In this document: positions 1 through 8,326 of the stretch, piece by piece | Layout of the letters: the number at the start of each line of letters is the position of its first letter | Numbering within the stretch: the first letter of the stretch is position 1 | The notes under the pieces: model-generated | The model's database searches: none | The model's input: the letters and a program-made list of their open reading frames with translations, nothing else | What the model was told of the DNA's origin: nothing | Made by a program: the position numbers and the translations under genes | Source of the DNA: Sulfurovum zhangzhouensis | Lineage (GTDB): Bacteria > Campylobacterota > Campylobacteria > Campylobacterales > Sulfurovaceae | DNA: 64,000 bases | Direction: 5' to 3' | Assembly (NCBI RefSeq): GCF_030347965.1 | Contig: NZ_JAQIBD010000001.1 | Coordinates: 248,001 to 312,000, forward strand

Positions 1-543
1 ATCATTGAAGATACGATGATCCAGATGTTTTTTTTACAGCCCAAAAATGAAAATGAACTTGAAAAAGCAAAAGAGGATGCAGAAGAGTACAGTGCACTCT
101 TTTATGCCATCCCGTTAAGTTTCAAAGATGAAATCGATGCAAACTGTATCGGTTATCGTATCGAGTCAGCTTCACAGCTGCAAGATCTTCCGCAGCTTGA
201 TAAACCGTTATTTATAGACGAATCGATCATAGATGATGAAACTGTTGCACTCTTGAAAGAGCGTAAGGAACAAGGCATTATATTAAATGCTACACATGCC
301 TATGAATCGCTTGAAAACTTTTTTGTCGCTTTAGGCGCTGAAAATATCGACAGTTTCGATGAGGAAGTTCTAGCTTCTCTCTCTATGGATAAGATAGTTC
401 TTCAAAGCGGTTTTCCAAAACACGATTTTGACGACATATATACATCGGTCAAAAAATTTTCAAATGCACTTTTCCGTCCCGAAGAAAGTATCGTAGCACG
501 TGCAACGAAACATACCCTGCAACTTACCGGATTTAAAAAGTAA
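1..543 (+). CDS. TatD-like protein, 5' end beyond the window
   Basis: The reading frame is open back to the first base, so the gene probably begins before the window; the first internal ATG is at 16 and lacks a good ribosome binding site. The C-terminal third has the shape of the end of TatD-family metal-dependent hydrolases: a strand ending in KIVLQSGF where TatD enzymes have an L-E-T-D strand, then a helix and a closing ATKHTLQLTGF segment. The aspartate that binds metal in TatD is replaced by Gly, so this part would not be catalytic. Assignment is tentative; it could be a lineage-specific protein that only resembles TatD. Confidence 0.4.
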   Translation: MIEDTMIQMFFLQPKNENELEKAKEDAEEYSALFYAIPLSFKDEIDANCIGYRIESASQLQDLPQLDKPLFIDESIIDDETVALLKERKEQGIILNATHAYESLENFFVALGAENIDSFDEEVLASLSMDKIVLQSGFPKHDFDDIYTSVKKFSNALFRPEESIVARATKHTLQLTGFKK

Positions 544-567
544 AAATTCATAGCTCAAAGGAATACC

Positions 568-858
568 ATGCAAGTTAAAAACTATCCCAAAGTTGTACTC
601 TTAAAAGGCAACGGTCCTATCACGGTCAACAGTGAAATGATGGAGCTTATAACCATTACCTTATCACATGGTCTCATCGGTTTACCTCTCAAATCTTTAC
701 GTGCAGAAAAAGTTTACATCGTAGAGGATATGAACAGGTTTTGGGAAGTCCACAAAGAGATCAAAGAGAAACCTTGCTGCTTTGTTTATAGCCATGAAAA
801 ATTGGATGATGAGGATTTAAATCTTATTAAATCAGATAGTATCGATTTTATATCATAA
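568..858 (+). CDS. hypothetical protein, 96 residues
   Basis: A small soluble alpha/beta protein that I do not recognise. It starts at an ATG preceded by an AAAGGA ribosome binding site and follows the TatD-like gene by 24 bases, so the two are probably cotranscribed. It has two adjacent cysteines (KEKPCCFVYSH) near residue 72 and no membrane segment or signal peptide. No function can be assigned from sequence or context. Confidence 0.6.
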   Translation: MQVKNYPKVVLLKGNGPITVNSEMMELITITLSHGLIGLPLKSLRAEKVYIVEDMNRFWEVHKEIKEKPCCFVYSHEKLDDEDLNLIKSDSIDFIS

Positions 859-884
859 AATGAATGGACATGATCGTGTTTTAG

Positions 885-970
885 TGTAGCAACCAATTCA
901 AGGGGGGGGTGGTTGTTGAAAAGGGAGGAGTTAACATGAAACTTGTTTAATCATTTCTTGGTTGCTATGT
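885..970 (+). repeat. inverted repeat enclosing a strong RBS and a 4-codon ORF
   Basis: TAGCAACCAA at 887-896 is exactly complementary to TTGGTTGCTA at 958-967. The loop holds a run of G, a strong GGGAGGAG ribosome binding site at about 923-930, and ATG-AAA-CTT-GTT-TAA (936-950), a possible tetrapeptide. The segment lies in the intergenic space between the 96-residue gene and the convergent dtd gene. It could be a small RNA, a leader, or the remnant of a lost gene. Confidence 0.35.
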
Positions 971-1026
971 TAGAAGTTTATATGACTTACACTAACCGTA
1001 TGTAAACATCAATAAAATTAATAAGC

Positions 1027-1476
1027 TCAAGACAATTCCTTAGAGTCCAGAATGAAAGTTACCGGACCGTCATTATGTATCGTTACATCCATCATCGCAC
1101 CAAATTCGCCTGATTGTGTTTTGATACCATAATCGGACATTTGGGTGATAAACTCTTCATAAAGATTTTTTGCGATTTCCGGACTTTCGCTTTCTTCAAA
1201 ACTCGGTCTTCTTCCTTTTTTTAGATTTCCAGCCAGTGTGAACTGTGAGATGATCAAAGCTTCGCCTTCGATATCAAACAAAGATAAATTCATTTTGTTG
1301 TTTTCGTCTTTAAAAATGCGTAGATTTACTATCTTATTGACCAGTTTTTTTATATCATTAGCGGTATCTCCTTTTTTGACACCAAGAAGGATATTGAGCC
1401 CTTCTCCAATCTCACCGATCAATTTTCCCTCTACAGATACACTAGAACTGCTAACTCTTTGAATCACGCATAACAT
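1027..1476 (-). CDS. dtd: D-aminoacyl-tRNA deacylase
   Basis: Cytosolic proofreading enzyme that hydrolyses D-amino acids from mischarged tRNA. Both signature motifs of the DTD family are present: SQFTL near residue 77 and the C-terminal NDGPVT near residue 134, with the usual length of about 149 residues. The ATG at 1476 is preferred over a TTG five codons upstream because AAGG lies seven bases before it. The gene stands alone, opposite to its neighbours, and is a housekeeping flank of the nif island. Confidence 0.93.
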   Translation of the reverse strand: MLCVIQRVSSSSVSVEGKLIGEIGEGLNILLGVKKGDTANDIKKLVNKIVNLRIFKDENNKMNLSLFDIEGEALIISQFTLAGNLKKGRRPSFEESESPEIAKNLYEEFITQMSDYGIKTQSGEFGAMMDVTIHNDGPVTFILDSKELS

Positions 1477-1606
1477 ACTAACACCTTGCAAAATTATAAA
1501 TACTTTTAAAAATATAGTCTGACTAAGCCTATAGTTACATTAAATCTATCTTCAAACATTATATTATGTTATACTCTAAACAAGATACTGTAGAGAGGAG
1601 ATGAAA

Positions 1607-2119
1607 ATGAGAGCTCTAATCATCAGTGCAGATCTTTTTGAAGATTCCGAACTTAATGTGCCTTTCCATGCACTTTTGAAAGCTGGTTTGGACATAGATA
1701 TCGCTTCTTTTCAAAAGGGATGTATCACTGGCAAACATGGACTGCGCCTTGAGGCAACGGTCAGTCTGGATGATGTAAACCCCAAGCGCTATGCTATCCT
1801 GATCCTTCCCGGTGGCAAAGCACCTGCAGCACTGCGTAAGGACCCCAAAGCCTTAGAGATTGCCCGATACTTTTTTGCTCATGATAAACCTGTAGCAGCG
1901 ATATGTCACGGACCACAGATACTCATCTCGGCAGGATTAATGGATGATATCGAGGCAACGGGATACAAAAGCATAAAAGATGAACTTCTTGAAGCCGGTG
2001 CGATCTACAAAGATGAAAGTGTAGTCATAGATAGAAACCTCATCACTTCACGAGACCCTTCAGACCTTGATGACTTTGTCGGGGCAATCAAAAAGTGTTT
2101 ACGGAAGCTCTCTACATAA
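1607..2119 (+). CDS. DJ-1/PfpI family protein
   Basis: Member of the DJ-1/PfpI glutamine-amidotransferase-like superfamily (YajL/ThiJ type), whose members act as glyoxalases, deglycases or chaperones. The nucleophile elbow AICHGP near residue 104 carries the conserved cysteine, and the acidic partner of the nucleophile is near the N terminus (DLFEDSE). Length is normal at about 170 residues. The ATG at 1607 is preferred because AGGAG sits six bases before it; an ATG at 1601 directly abuts the same site. It is followed after nine bases by the ribonucleotide reductase gene, so the two probably form an operon. The exact substrate is unknown. Confidence 0.85.
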   Translation: MRALIISADLFEDSELNVPFHALLKAGLDIDIASFQKGCITGKHGLRLEATVSLDDVNPKRYAILILPGGKAPAALRKDPKALEIARYFFAHDKPVAAICHGPQILISAGLMDDIEATGYKSIKDELLEAGAIYKDESVVIDRNLITSRDPSDLDDFVGAIKKCLRKLST

Positions 2120-2128
2120 AGGGGTCAT

Positions 2129-4117
2129 GTGAACTCTAAAAAGCAAAATAGTGCCTTTTCACACACAATAGTCAAAGAACGCTTCGCGCTTGAAACATCG
2201 TTTTGCAATGCGCTTTATGCGAAAAAAACACATTTTGGTTTTGGAGGATTTGGTGAGGCTACCTACTATCGTACCTACAGCCGTATGAAAGCAGATGGTT
2301 CTCAGGAGCATTGGGCAGATACGGTCATACGTGCGATCAATGGGGTAATGTCTATCCGTAAAAACCATTATGTCGTCAACAAACTTGCATGGGATGATAG
2401 CGCATGGCAGCCTTATGCCAAAAATCTTGCTTTAACCATGTTTGATATGAAATGGCTTCCGCCGGGTCGTGGTCTGTGGATCATGGGTACTGAGTATATC
2501 TATGAACGCGGGGCTGCTGCGCTCAACAACTGCGGTGCAGTGGATACAACAGATCTTTCTCTGGCTGCAGACTGGACGATGGATATGCTGATGTGTGGTG
2601 TGGGTGTCGGGTTTAACACTGCATGGAAGGGTGAAAATGTGGTTATGCCCGACAAAACAAAACCTTTATCCTATACTATTCCCGATAGCAGGGAGGGCTG
2701 GGTAAGCTCTGTACGCCTTCTTATAGAGAGTTATACCAAAGGAAAAGAGTGGTTTGTATTTGACTACTCCAAGATCCGTCCTGAGGGCTCCCCTATCCGT
2801 GGTTTTGGGGGTACGGCATCAGGACCGTCACCTCTCAAAGAACTGCATAAGCGTATGGAAAACACCATGGACAGCTTTTATCATGGGGCGATAGATAAGA
2901 CACGATGTATCGTTGATATCATGAATGAGATCGGTGCTTGTGTAGTAGCAGGCAATGTACGCAGAAGTGCACAGATAGCTCTAGGGAGTATAGATGACAA
3001 AACATTTCTTGAACTCAAAGATTACACCAAGTACCCTGAGCGTGCACAGATCGGGTGGATGTCCAACAATACAGTAGTATTGGAGAAAACAGAGGATTTC
3101 AAACAATTACCGTTGATCGCAAAACATATACGTGACAATGGTGAGCCAGGCATCATGAACCTGATCAATGTGCAAAGATACGGCCGTTATGGTGAACACT
3201 CAGAAGATAAAGCATGGCTGACCAATCCCTGTTCCGAGATCCCGTTAGAGAGTTTTGAGCTCTGTAATCTTGCCGAGGTATTTCCGGCCCGCTGTAACAA
3301 TGAAGAGGAGTTCTACGAAGCGTTGGAGTTTGCCACTTTTTATGCTTCAACCGTTGCCCTGCTTCCGACACACCGCTCCGAATCAAATGCGATCATTGTA
3401 AGAAACCGTCGAATCGGTGTCAGTCTTTCCGGTATAGCAGATATGCTTGATACACTGGGTGCAACAGAATTGACACGCAGATTGCGCAAAGGCTACAAAC
3501 TTGTCGTATCTACAAACCAGGCACTGGCAGCCAAGGCAGGTATCCCTGATTCGATCAGGGTAACGACGGTTAAACCTTCAGGTACGATCAGTCAGCTAGT
3601 CGGAGTCAGTTCAGGTATGCATTTCCCTACCTTTCGATATGCGATTAGGCGGATGCGTGTTGGAACTACCTCCGTGATATCTAAAGTGCTCAAAGCAGCA
3701 GGTGTTCCTTATGAGGAGGATCTATATAGTAAAAATACCACTGTATTTGAATTTCCTATCTATCAGGGCAAGACAAGAAAAGCCTCCTCTGTATCTGCTT
3801 GGGAACAATTCTCTTTACTGGCTATGCTGCAACGTGAGTGGAGTGATAATATGGTCAGTTGTACGATCTACTTCGATCCCAAAGAGGAAGGAGAACAGAT
3901 CGAACATATGCTTGCACAGTTTGCTCCCCTCATCAAATCTGTTTCCATGCTCCCTCATACAAAGATAGGTGCTTACAAACAGATGCCGTATGAAGGTATC
4001 ACGAAAGAGGAGTATGAAAAACGTTTGTCCGAGCTTCAAAAGATCGATTGGAACAGTTTCAGCGGCAGTGACGGTGTAGAATTGAGATTTTGCACCGATG
4101 ACATCTGTTATCTCTAA
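2129..4117 (+). CDS. adenosylcobalamin-dependent ribonucleotide reductase (class II, monomeric)
   Basis: Reduces ribonucleotides to deoxyribonucleotides using coenzyme B12 and so works with or without oxygen. The sequence fits the monomeric RTPR type known from Lactobacillus leichmannii. The three active-site cysteines can be placed: NNCGAV, the thiyl cysteine in NPCSEI, and its partner in LCNLAEV exactly 11 residues later; the C-terminal shuttle pair CTDDIC has the CxxxxC spacing of that enzyme. At 662 residues it is somewhat shorter than the 739 residues of the Lactobacillus protein. Translation starts at GTG with AAAGGGG just upstream; an overlapping ATG at 2127 runs straight into TGA. No B12 riboswitch is visible upstream; the gene follows the DJ-1 gene. 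Confidence 0.9.
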   Translation: MNSKKQNSAFSHTIVKERFALETSFCNALYAKKTHFGFGGFGEATYYRTYSRMKADGSQEHWADTVIRAINGVMSIRKNHYVVNKLAWDDSAWQPYAKNLALTMFDMKWLPPGRGLWIMGTEYIYERGAAALNNCGAVDTTDLSLAADWTMDMLMCGVGVGFNTAWKGENVVMPDKTKPLSYTIPDSREGWVSSVRLLIESYTKGKEWFVFDYSKIRPEGSPIRGFGGTASGPSPLKELHKRMENTMDSFYHGAIDKTRCIVDIMNEIGACVVAGNVRRSAQIALGSIDDKTFLELKDYTKYPERAQIGWMSNNTVVLEKTEDFKQLPLIAKHIRDNGEPGIMNLINVQRYGRYGEHSEDKAWLTNPCSEIPLESFELCNLAEVFPARCNNEEEFYEALEFATFYASTVALLPTHRSESNAIIVRNRRIGVSLSGIADMLDTLGATELTRRLRKGYKLVVSTNQALAAKAGIPDSIRVTTVKPSGTISQLVGVSSGMHFPTFRYAIRRMRVGTTSVISKVLKAAGVPYEEDLYSKNTTVFEFPIYQGKTRKASSVSAWEQFSLLAMLQREWSDNMVSCTIYFDPKEEGEQIEHMLAQFAPLIKSVSMLPHTKIGAYKQMPYEGITKEEYEKRLSELQKIDWNSFSGSDGVELRFCTDDICYL

Positions 4118-4158
4118 TAAACTTCCACTCCTAGTATAAAATACTACTGCTTACCAGA

Positions 4159-4497
4159 ATGGAATATGCATATTCTTCTATAAAAATAGAGTCTGAGATG
4201 AATAAAAAAGAGTGGACGCAAGAAGAGTATCTGATACATAAAAAGCACAATGAAGAAAACGGTATTCAAACGATCCTGGTAGATACGGTCAATGTACCTA
4301 TAGACGGTATGGACACAGTACTCTATAACCCTTATGAACTTCAGTCTTATCCTGAAGGTACGGTCTTGGTCTTTTACTGTGATACGGGGAAAACGACTAT
4401 GGAGAGACTCGAAGAGTATCAAAAACGATTCCCGGGTAAAGAGTGTATCTCACTTAGAGGAGGCAGAGGATACTGGCGGCGGGCATGCAGTATCTGA
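4159..4497 (+). CDS. rhodanese-like protein
   Basis: A short single-domain rhodanese-like protein. The segment VLVFYCDTGKT near residue 75 is the rhodanese active-site loop with its cysteine, and the C-terminal LRGGRGYW matches the end of the fold. The N-terminal half is weakly conserved. No convincing ribosome binding site precedes the ATG at 4159; an ATG at 4198 (MNKKEW) is an alternative start. Its 3' end overlaps the convergent ArsC-like gene by 48 bases. It could move sulfane sulfur for cluster assembly, but this is inference. Confidence 0.6.
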   Translation: MEYAYSSIKIESEMNKKEWTQEEYLIHKKHNEENGIQTILVDTVNVPIDGMDTVLYNPYELQSYPEGTVLVFYCDTGKTTMERLEEYQKRFPGKECISLRGGRGYWRRACSI

Positions 4498-4878
4498 AGT
4501 ACATTCCTCTACTCTATTGATCTCTAGGCTCAGCTCTAAAATGCCTTCTATTACAGATTTGTCAAATCCACACATTCTACGACCATCAACACTAATCAAA
4601 GGACGCCGTATCAATATAGGGTGGTGAAAGAGTAGATCCAGAGCCTCTTCTTCGGTATAACTGTTTGGATCTATCTCCCCGTTTTTTACTGCAGGTGCGT
4701 TGGGATTGAACCACTCCTTTACCGGCCTTTTTTCCAGATAGGTATAGAGTTCTTCATGGCTCATCTGATGATCAAGCAGACTACGGCCGATCACCATGCA
4801 CCCTGCATTACGCAAACTGCTTTTCTGTTTATTATTCGTAATACATCCCGGTTTTTCGTAAAAGATAATCAGCTTCAT
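4450..4878 (-). CDS. nitrogenase-associated ArsC-like protein
   Basis: Belongs to the arsenate-reductase-like 'nitrogenase-associated protein' family often found in nif clusters. The start IIFYEKPGC, the WFNPNAPAVK block near residue 57 and HHPILIRRPL near residue 87 are typical. The thioredoxin-like fold is expected, with the CxxN active-site region (GCITN) near residue 12. It is the last gene of the ferredoxin-nifQ operon and overlaps the previous gene by four bases (ATGA). The C-terminal tail holds two cysteines. Its biochemical role in fixation is not established. Confidence 0.82.
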   Translation of the reverse strand: MKLIIFYEKPGCITNNKQKSSLRNAGCMVIGRSLLDHQMSHEELYTYLEKRPVKEWFNPNAPAVKNGEIDPNSYTEEEALDLLFHHPILIRRPLISVDGRRMCGFDKSVIEGILELSLEINRVEECTSDTACPPPVSSASSK

Positions 4879-5135
4879 CCCATCTCTACCAGGTCAAGTG
4901 CTTTATCTGTGAGACAATAGGTAGTCGCACCGTCATCATCAAGAGTCATACACTCAGCCAGACACCCTGCATCCCACAGTAGTGCTATCGCTTCATCTAC
5001 GATCTTGCGTCTTAGCCCAAGGTAGGCTGAGATATCCTCTGCATCATAGACACTGTAGTTCTCTTCATCACTGAGATTATAGATTGCTTTCATTACACTG
5101 CGTATTACTTGAGTTTTGTCATGTGGATCCAACAT
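4875..5135 (-). CDS. small winged-helix-like protein, function unknown
   Basis: An 86-residue protein with an apparent helix-turn-helix or winged-helix layout: helix (TQVIRSVMKAIYNL), acidic turn, helix pair around ISAYLGLRRKIVDEAIALL, and a C-terminal beta wing ending in a YCLTDKAL segment. It sits in the eight-gene operon three bases after the 231-residue gene and overlaps the ArsC-like gene by four bases. It may be a regulator or a structural adaptor; no known family is recognised with certainty. Confidence 0.65.
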   Translation of the reverse strand: MLDPHDKTQVIRSVMKAIYNLSDEENYSVYDAEDISAYLGLRRKIVDEAIALLWDAGCLAECMTLDDDGATTYCLTDKALDLVEMG

Positions 5136-5138
5136 CAG

Positions 5139-5834
5139 TTACTCCTTTAAAAGTTCTATCTTTTTTTCTAAAGCTATACGTTGAAGAGGATGCAGGGATA
5201 CCGTCTCCAACCATTTGGTGTACTCTTCGACGTAATGGCTTTTGATAAAACTATGCAAATTTTGTACCAGTAAAACCAGTGTCTCCAAATACGCTTTTGC
5301 TTCATCATAATTGAATTTTTTGATCGGCTGTAGTCGTCTTTTGATTCCCTGTGTAAGATTTTTATCGAGTTTATCTTCTACCAGACCTAAAAATGCCGAG
5401 GCAGCTTCAAGATCTGCATAGCTCTCATTCCATATACGTCCATTGATCACCTGATCACATGCCAGATCCAAAAACACCGGTGCAAATTCCAAAACACTTA
5501 TTAGCTCTTTGAAATCATCATCGACCATAGCCCTAAAGAGCATACGGCTTCTGTTGCGTATTTTGACACGGAGGTGTTCTTTGGTAATGACATCAGGATG
5601 TACTCTGGAGAAACGCTCAAAAGCCCCAAGTCTTGAATGGTTAAATGCCATGATCGAGACCATAGGATTGATATCACTGACCTGATCTGGGTGAGAGCCT
5701 GAAGGCCTGTAAAATGCCCACTCAAGCCTTGCATAGTCATCTTTATGGGACATATAAAGCTCATCTCCCTTGGCTTCAAATTGCGGATCATCTCTAAGTG
5801 CTTCGATCTCTTCTTTATAACTTAGTTCTTCCAT
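5139..5834 (-). CDS. unknown protein next to the MoxR/VWA pair
   Basis: A 231-residue, mostly helical, charged protein without signal peptide or cysteine clusters. I do not recognise its family. It begins 11 bases after the VWA gene and is followed by the winged-helix-like gene, so it is translated from the same sigma-54-driven mRNA. Genes beside MoxR/VWA pairs often encode an adaptor or a substrate of the chaperone; that is the most reasonable working idea here. Confidence 0.7.
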   Translation of the reverse strand: MEELSYKEEIEALRDDPQFEAKGDELYMSHKDDYARLEWAFYRPSGSHPDQVSDINPMVSIMAFNHSRLGAFERFSRVHPDVITKEHLRVKIRNRSRMLFRAMVDDDFKELISVLEFAPVFLDLACDQVINGRIWNESYADLEAASAFLGLVEDKLDKNLTQGIKRRLQPIKKFNYDEAKAYLETLVLLVQNLHSFIKSHYVEEYTKWLETVSLHPLQRIALEKKIELLKE

Positions 5835-5845
5835 TCGACAACCTT

Positions 5846-7006
5846 TTATATATCAAAATAAAACACATCACCATAAGGCTCTAGACGTTTCATATTTTTT
5901 TTCTGACTTATCAAAAAAAGCGTATTTAGAGGAGGTGCTTGATCTATCTTGAAAAAACCGTCACTCAGTACGATCAATGTCCTGTGAAGCTCTAACGTAT
6001 TTGTAAGATATTTTAACAATGGTTTAAATTCAGTTCCCCCGTTTCCTTTTTCAAACTGGATCTCCGGTCTGATATCCATTGCATCATAGGAGACAATCTT
6101 ATCTGTGTCTACTTCATCATCAAAGGGAACCACCATCACTTCAAAGTCCGTACTTACGCGCAGTATCGCATCGATGATCCCCAAAAACTTCGAAAAGGTC
6201 TGATGATCAATACTCATAGACCGATCAAGCGCAATAGTGAGTACCAAACGACTCTCTTCCTGCACATAACCAGGCAGATAGAGTCCCTGATGGATAAACC
6301 TTCTGTTTGGACGCATAAAATTGCTTTTCTTATCAAAAAAACTCTCTGTGAGGTAGGTATGGAGCAAGGTTGCCAGATCGATCTTTGGCCGGATCACCTC
6401 ATGTATACTCTCCAAGAAAGAGGCTGGTATATTCCCCTGTTTTTGCGCTGCACCCATGGCTTGCACGATGATCGCATCGATCTCTTCACGCGCGGCTTCC
6501 GTATCTCCCTTATTTTCTATGAGATCATACTTCTGCTCTTTGGGATTTTCGTCATCAGGAGTGCCCTCATGCTCTTTTTTTTCATCATATAAAGCGTAGT
6601 AGACTTCTTCGACGCTCTTGTCTCTAAATTTTTCAAAAAGCACTTCATCATCCGGTCGTTCTCCTATTCTTTCAAAGTCATCTAACAGTAAATTGATCAC
6701 AATATCGCAGCTTCTATTCCAAGTCCCCTTTTCACGGTCATTCATACGGAAAGGGTGTTTAAGTAATATGTGCAGGAGTAAATGGGCGTACATATATTTC
6801 AGCTGGGGATCATCTAGCGTGCCGACTTTTGTTTCATCTACAAAAATCGCCATCCCGTTTGTCTCAAATGCTTCATACGGGTTTTCCTGAAAATGCATGG
6901 GCAAAGAGAGTGCCAATACGCTCAAAAACGGATGATCGAAAAGGAACTGAACCCTTATCTTCTCCAACCGTTTTTGAAGAACTTCTTTAGAGGATGTAGT
7001 CACCAT
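5846..7006 (-). CDS. VWA domain protein of a MoxR/VWA pair (DUF2201-like)
   Basis: The N-terminal half resembles the metallopeptidase-like DUF2201 domain (LLLHILLKHPFR near residue 78, SCDIVINLLL near 100). The C-terminal half is a VWA-like domain with a metal-adhesion motif DRSMS near residue 261, a GGTEF threonine near 314 and LSDGFF near 342. ATG at 7006 is chosen because GGAAAAG lies just before it; a longer frame begins 19 codons upstream inside the ATPase gene. It overlaps the MoxR gene by 20 bases. Such pairs (NorQ/NorD, CbbQ/CbbO) remodel or activate metalloenzymes; a role in nitrogenase maturation is inference from the operon. Confidence 0.82.
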   Translation of the reverse strand: MVTTSSKEVLQKRLEKIRVQFLFDHPFLSVLALSLPMHFQENPYEAFETNGMAIFVDETKVGTLDDPQLKYMYAHLLLHILLKHPFRMNDREKGTWNRSCDIVINLLLDDFERIGERPDDEVLFEKFRDKSVEEVYYALYDEKKEHEGTPDDENPKEQKYDLIENKGDTEAAREEIDAIIVQAMGAAQKQGNIPASFLESIHEVIRPKIDLATLLHTYLTESFFDKKSNFMRPNRRFIHQGLYLPGYVQEESRLVLTIALDRSMSIDHQTFSKFLGIIDAILRVSTDFEVMVVPFDDEVDTDKIVSYDAMDIRPEIQFEKGNGGTEFKPLLKYLTNTLELHRTLIVLSDGFFKIDQAPPLNTLFLISQKKNMKRLEPYGDVFYFDI

Positions 7007-7997
7007 ACTTTTCCAACCATTTTTCAAAAGCTTCATATAATGCCAGACTCTCATCTTTGACAATAATATCTTTGATCAGCATCACACCAAACTCTGTTGG
7101 CAGTTTCTCAGAGAAACCAAAGAGATGTTCTTTGTGCATATCACTGCCGTCATAGTACTCGACCAGTGCGGAGACCAACGCGTACAGAAGAGCCGGCTGC
7201 ATCTGAACTTCGGGATAATGCCCTTCATATATGGCAGCAATATCCGGAAGGCTTTCATAGACTTTGAGATAACCGACAAACTCTACACCGGCACTGTATC
7301 CGATCGTTCCGTAGATAATAGAGTGAATACTTCCTATATCCTGGGTAGCTTTGAGAATATTTGAAAGCATATGATAACTTCTAGGTGTGGCAAATGCCGG
7401 GTTAGCATCGTCTTCCACTACCGGTTCACTTGAAAGCAGATCAGGACGGAATCCTAAAAAACCGATGATAAAATGATGCAGCTTCTCTTTCAGGGCAAAC
7501 AGTTTAAAGTCTTCAAATCTTGCCTCTAGATGCAGGTGTACCATACGGTTTGCTAATGGTGTCGGCAACCTGAACACCACACCTCTGTCACTTACTCTGT
7601 TCCCTGCACAAATGATCCGCCACCCTTCAGGAAGGATATATTCACCTATCTGGCGGTTAAGTACAAGTTGATAGATCGCTGCTTGTACCGAAGGGGGTGC
7701 GGAGTTGAGTTCATCTAAAAACAGGATCCCTTCCGAGTCGGGGTCTTTGGGGAAAAAGACCGGCGGCATCCATACGGTTTGATCGTCCTTGATAGAGGGG
7801 ATACCCCTAAGATCCACCGGGTCTAACTGCGAGAGTCTGATATCTACAAGCTCAAGCTCTTTTTTCTGCGCAATATCTGCAACGATATATGACTTTCCTA
7901 TACCAGGACTTCCATGGATAAACAACGGAGTATCCGTATCTAAAAGTGTATCAATATGCCTAAAAAGTTCTGTAGTTGAAATACTTGGTGTAATCAT
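6987..7997 (-). CDS. MoxR-family AAA+ ATPase
   Basis: AAA+ ATPase of the MoxR/CbbQ/NorQ group. Walker A is GSPGIGKS near residue 29, Walker B ILFLDELN near residue 91, sensor 1 is CAGNR near 130, and SDRGVVFRLPTPLANR holds the arginine region. The start at 7997 is supported by AAGGA ten bases upstream and by ATGA overlap with the nifQ stop codon. It is paired with the VWA gene downstream. A paralogous pair lies at 40064-42228 in the same window. It probably acts as an ATP-driven remodelling chaperone in the cytosol; the client is unknown. Confidence 0.9.
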   Translation of the reverse strand: MITPSISTTELFRHIDTLLDTDTPLFIHGSPGIGKSYIVADIAQKKELELVDIRLSQLDPVDLRGIPSIKDDQTVWMPPVFFPKDPDSEGILFLDELNSAPPSVQAAIYQLVLNRQIGEYILPEGWRIICAGNRVSDRGVVFRLPTPLANRMVHLHLEARFEDFKLFALKEKLHHFIIGFLGFRPDLLSSEPVVEDDANPAFATPRSYHMLSNILKATQDIGSIHSIIYGTIGYSAGVEFVGYLKVYESLPDIAAIYEGHYPEVQMQPALLYALVSALVEYYDGSDMHKEHLFGFSEKLPTEFGVMLIKDIIVKDESLALYEAFEKWLEKYGDYIL

Positions 7998-8326
7998 GCG
8001 CTTTGTTCCTTGAGAATACATGTAAAACAGGTAAGCTGGTCATTGCAAGTGGCACATGCCGGTGCAATCTTACCTATCACATCATAGATATATTTTTTCC
8101 ATAATTTTTCTTTGGGCTTTTTCGCGGCAAGATCCGGAAAATGCATCGCCATAAATTTTCCCATTTCTGTTCGGCTTTTCATGCCGAGATCCTCATAGAG
8201 ATGGTTCATTTCCAGTGATTTTAAAGCTACCAACGGTGCTATCGTATCTCTTGCATAACTGTCTGCAGCATATGCAACAAGTAACGCTTTTACCTCTTCA
8301 TACATTCTCTGATGTTCTTCAATCAT
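7994..8326 (-). CDS. nifQ: NifQ-like molybdenum-donor protein
   Basis: NifQ delivers molybdenum for FeMo-cofactor assembly. The C-terminal half matches the family: LGMKSRTEMGKFM, a HFP motif, the LWKKYIYD block and a terminal cysteine cluster CATCNDQLTCFTC. The cysteine spacing here is C-x2-C-x5-C-x2-C, arranged differently from the C-x4-C-x2-C-x5-C of classical NifQ, but the surrounding residues align well. The protein is short (110 residues against about 170). It overlaps the flavodiiron gene by four bases and the MoxR gene by four bases. Confidence 0.75.
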   Translation of the reverse strand: MIEEHQRMYEEVKALLVAYAADSYARDTIAPLVALKSLEMNHLYEDLGMKSRTEMGKFMAMHFPDLAAKKPKEKLWKKYIYDVIGKIAPACATCNDQLTCFTCILKEQSA

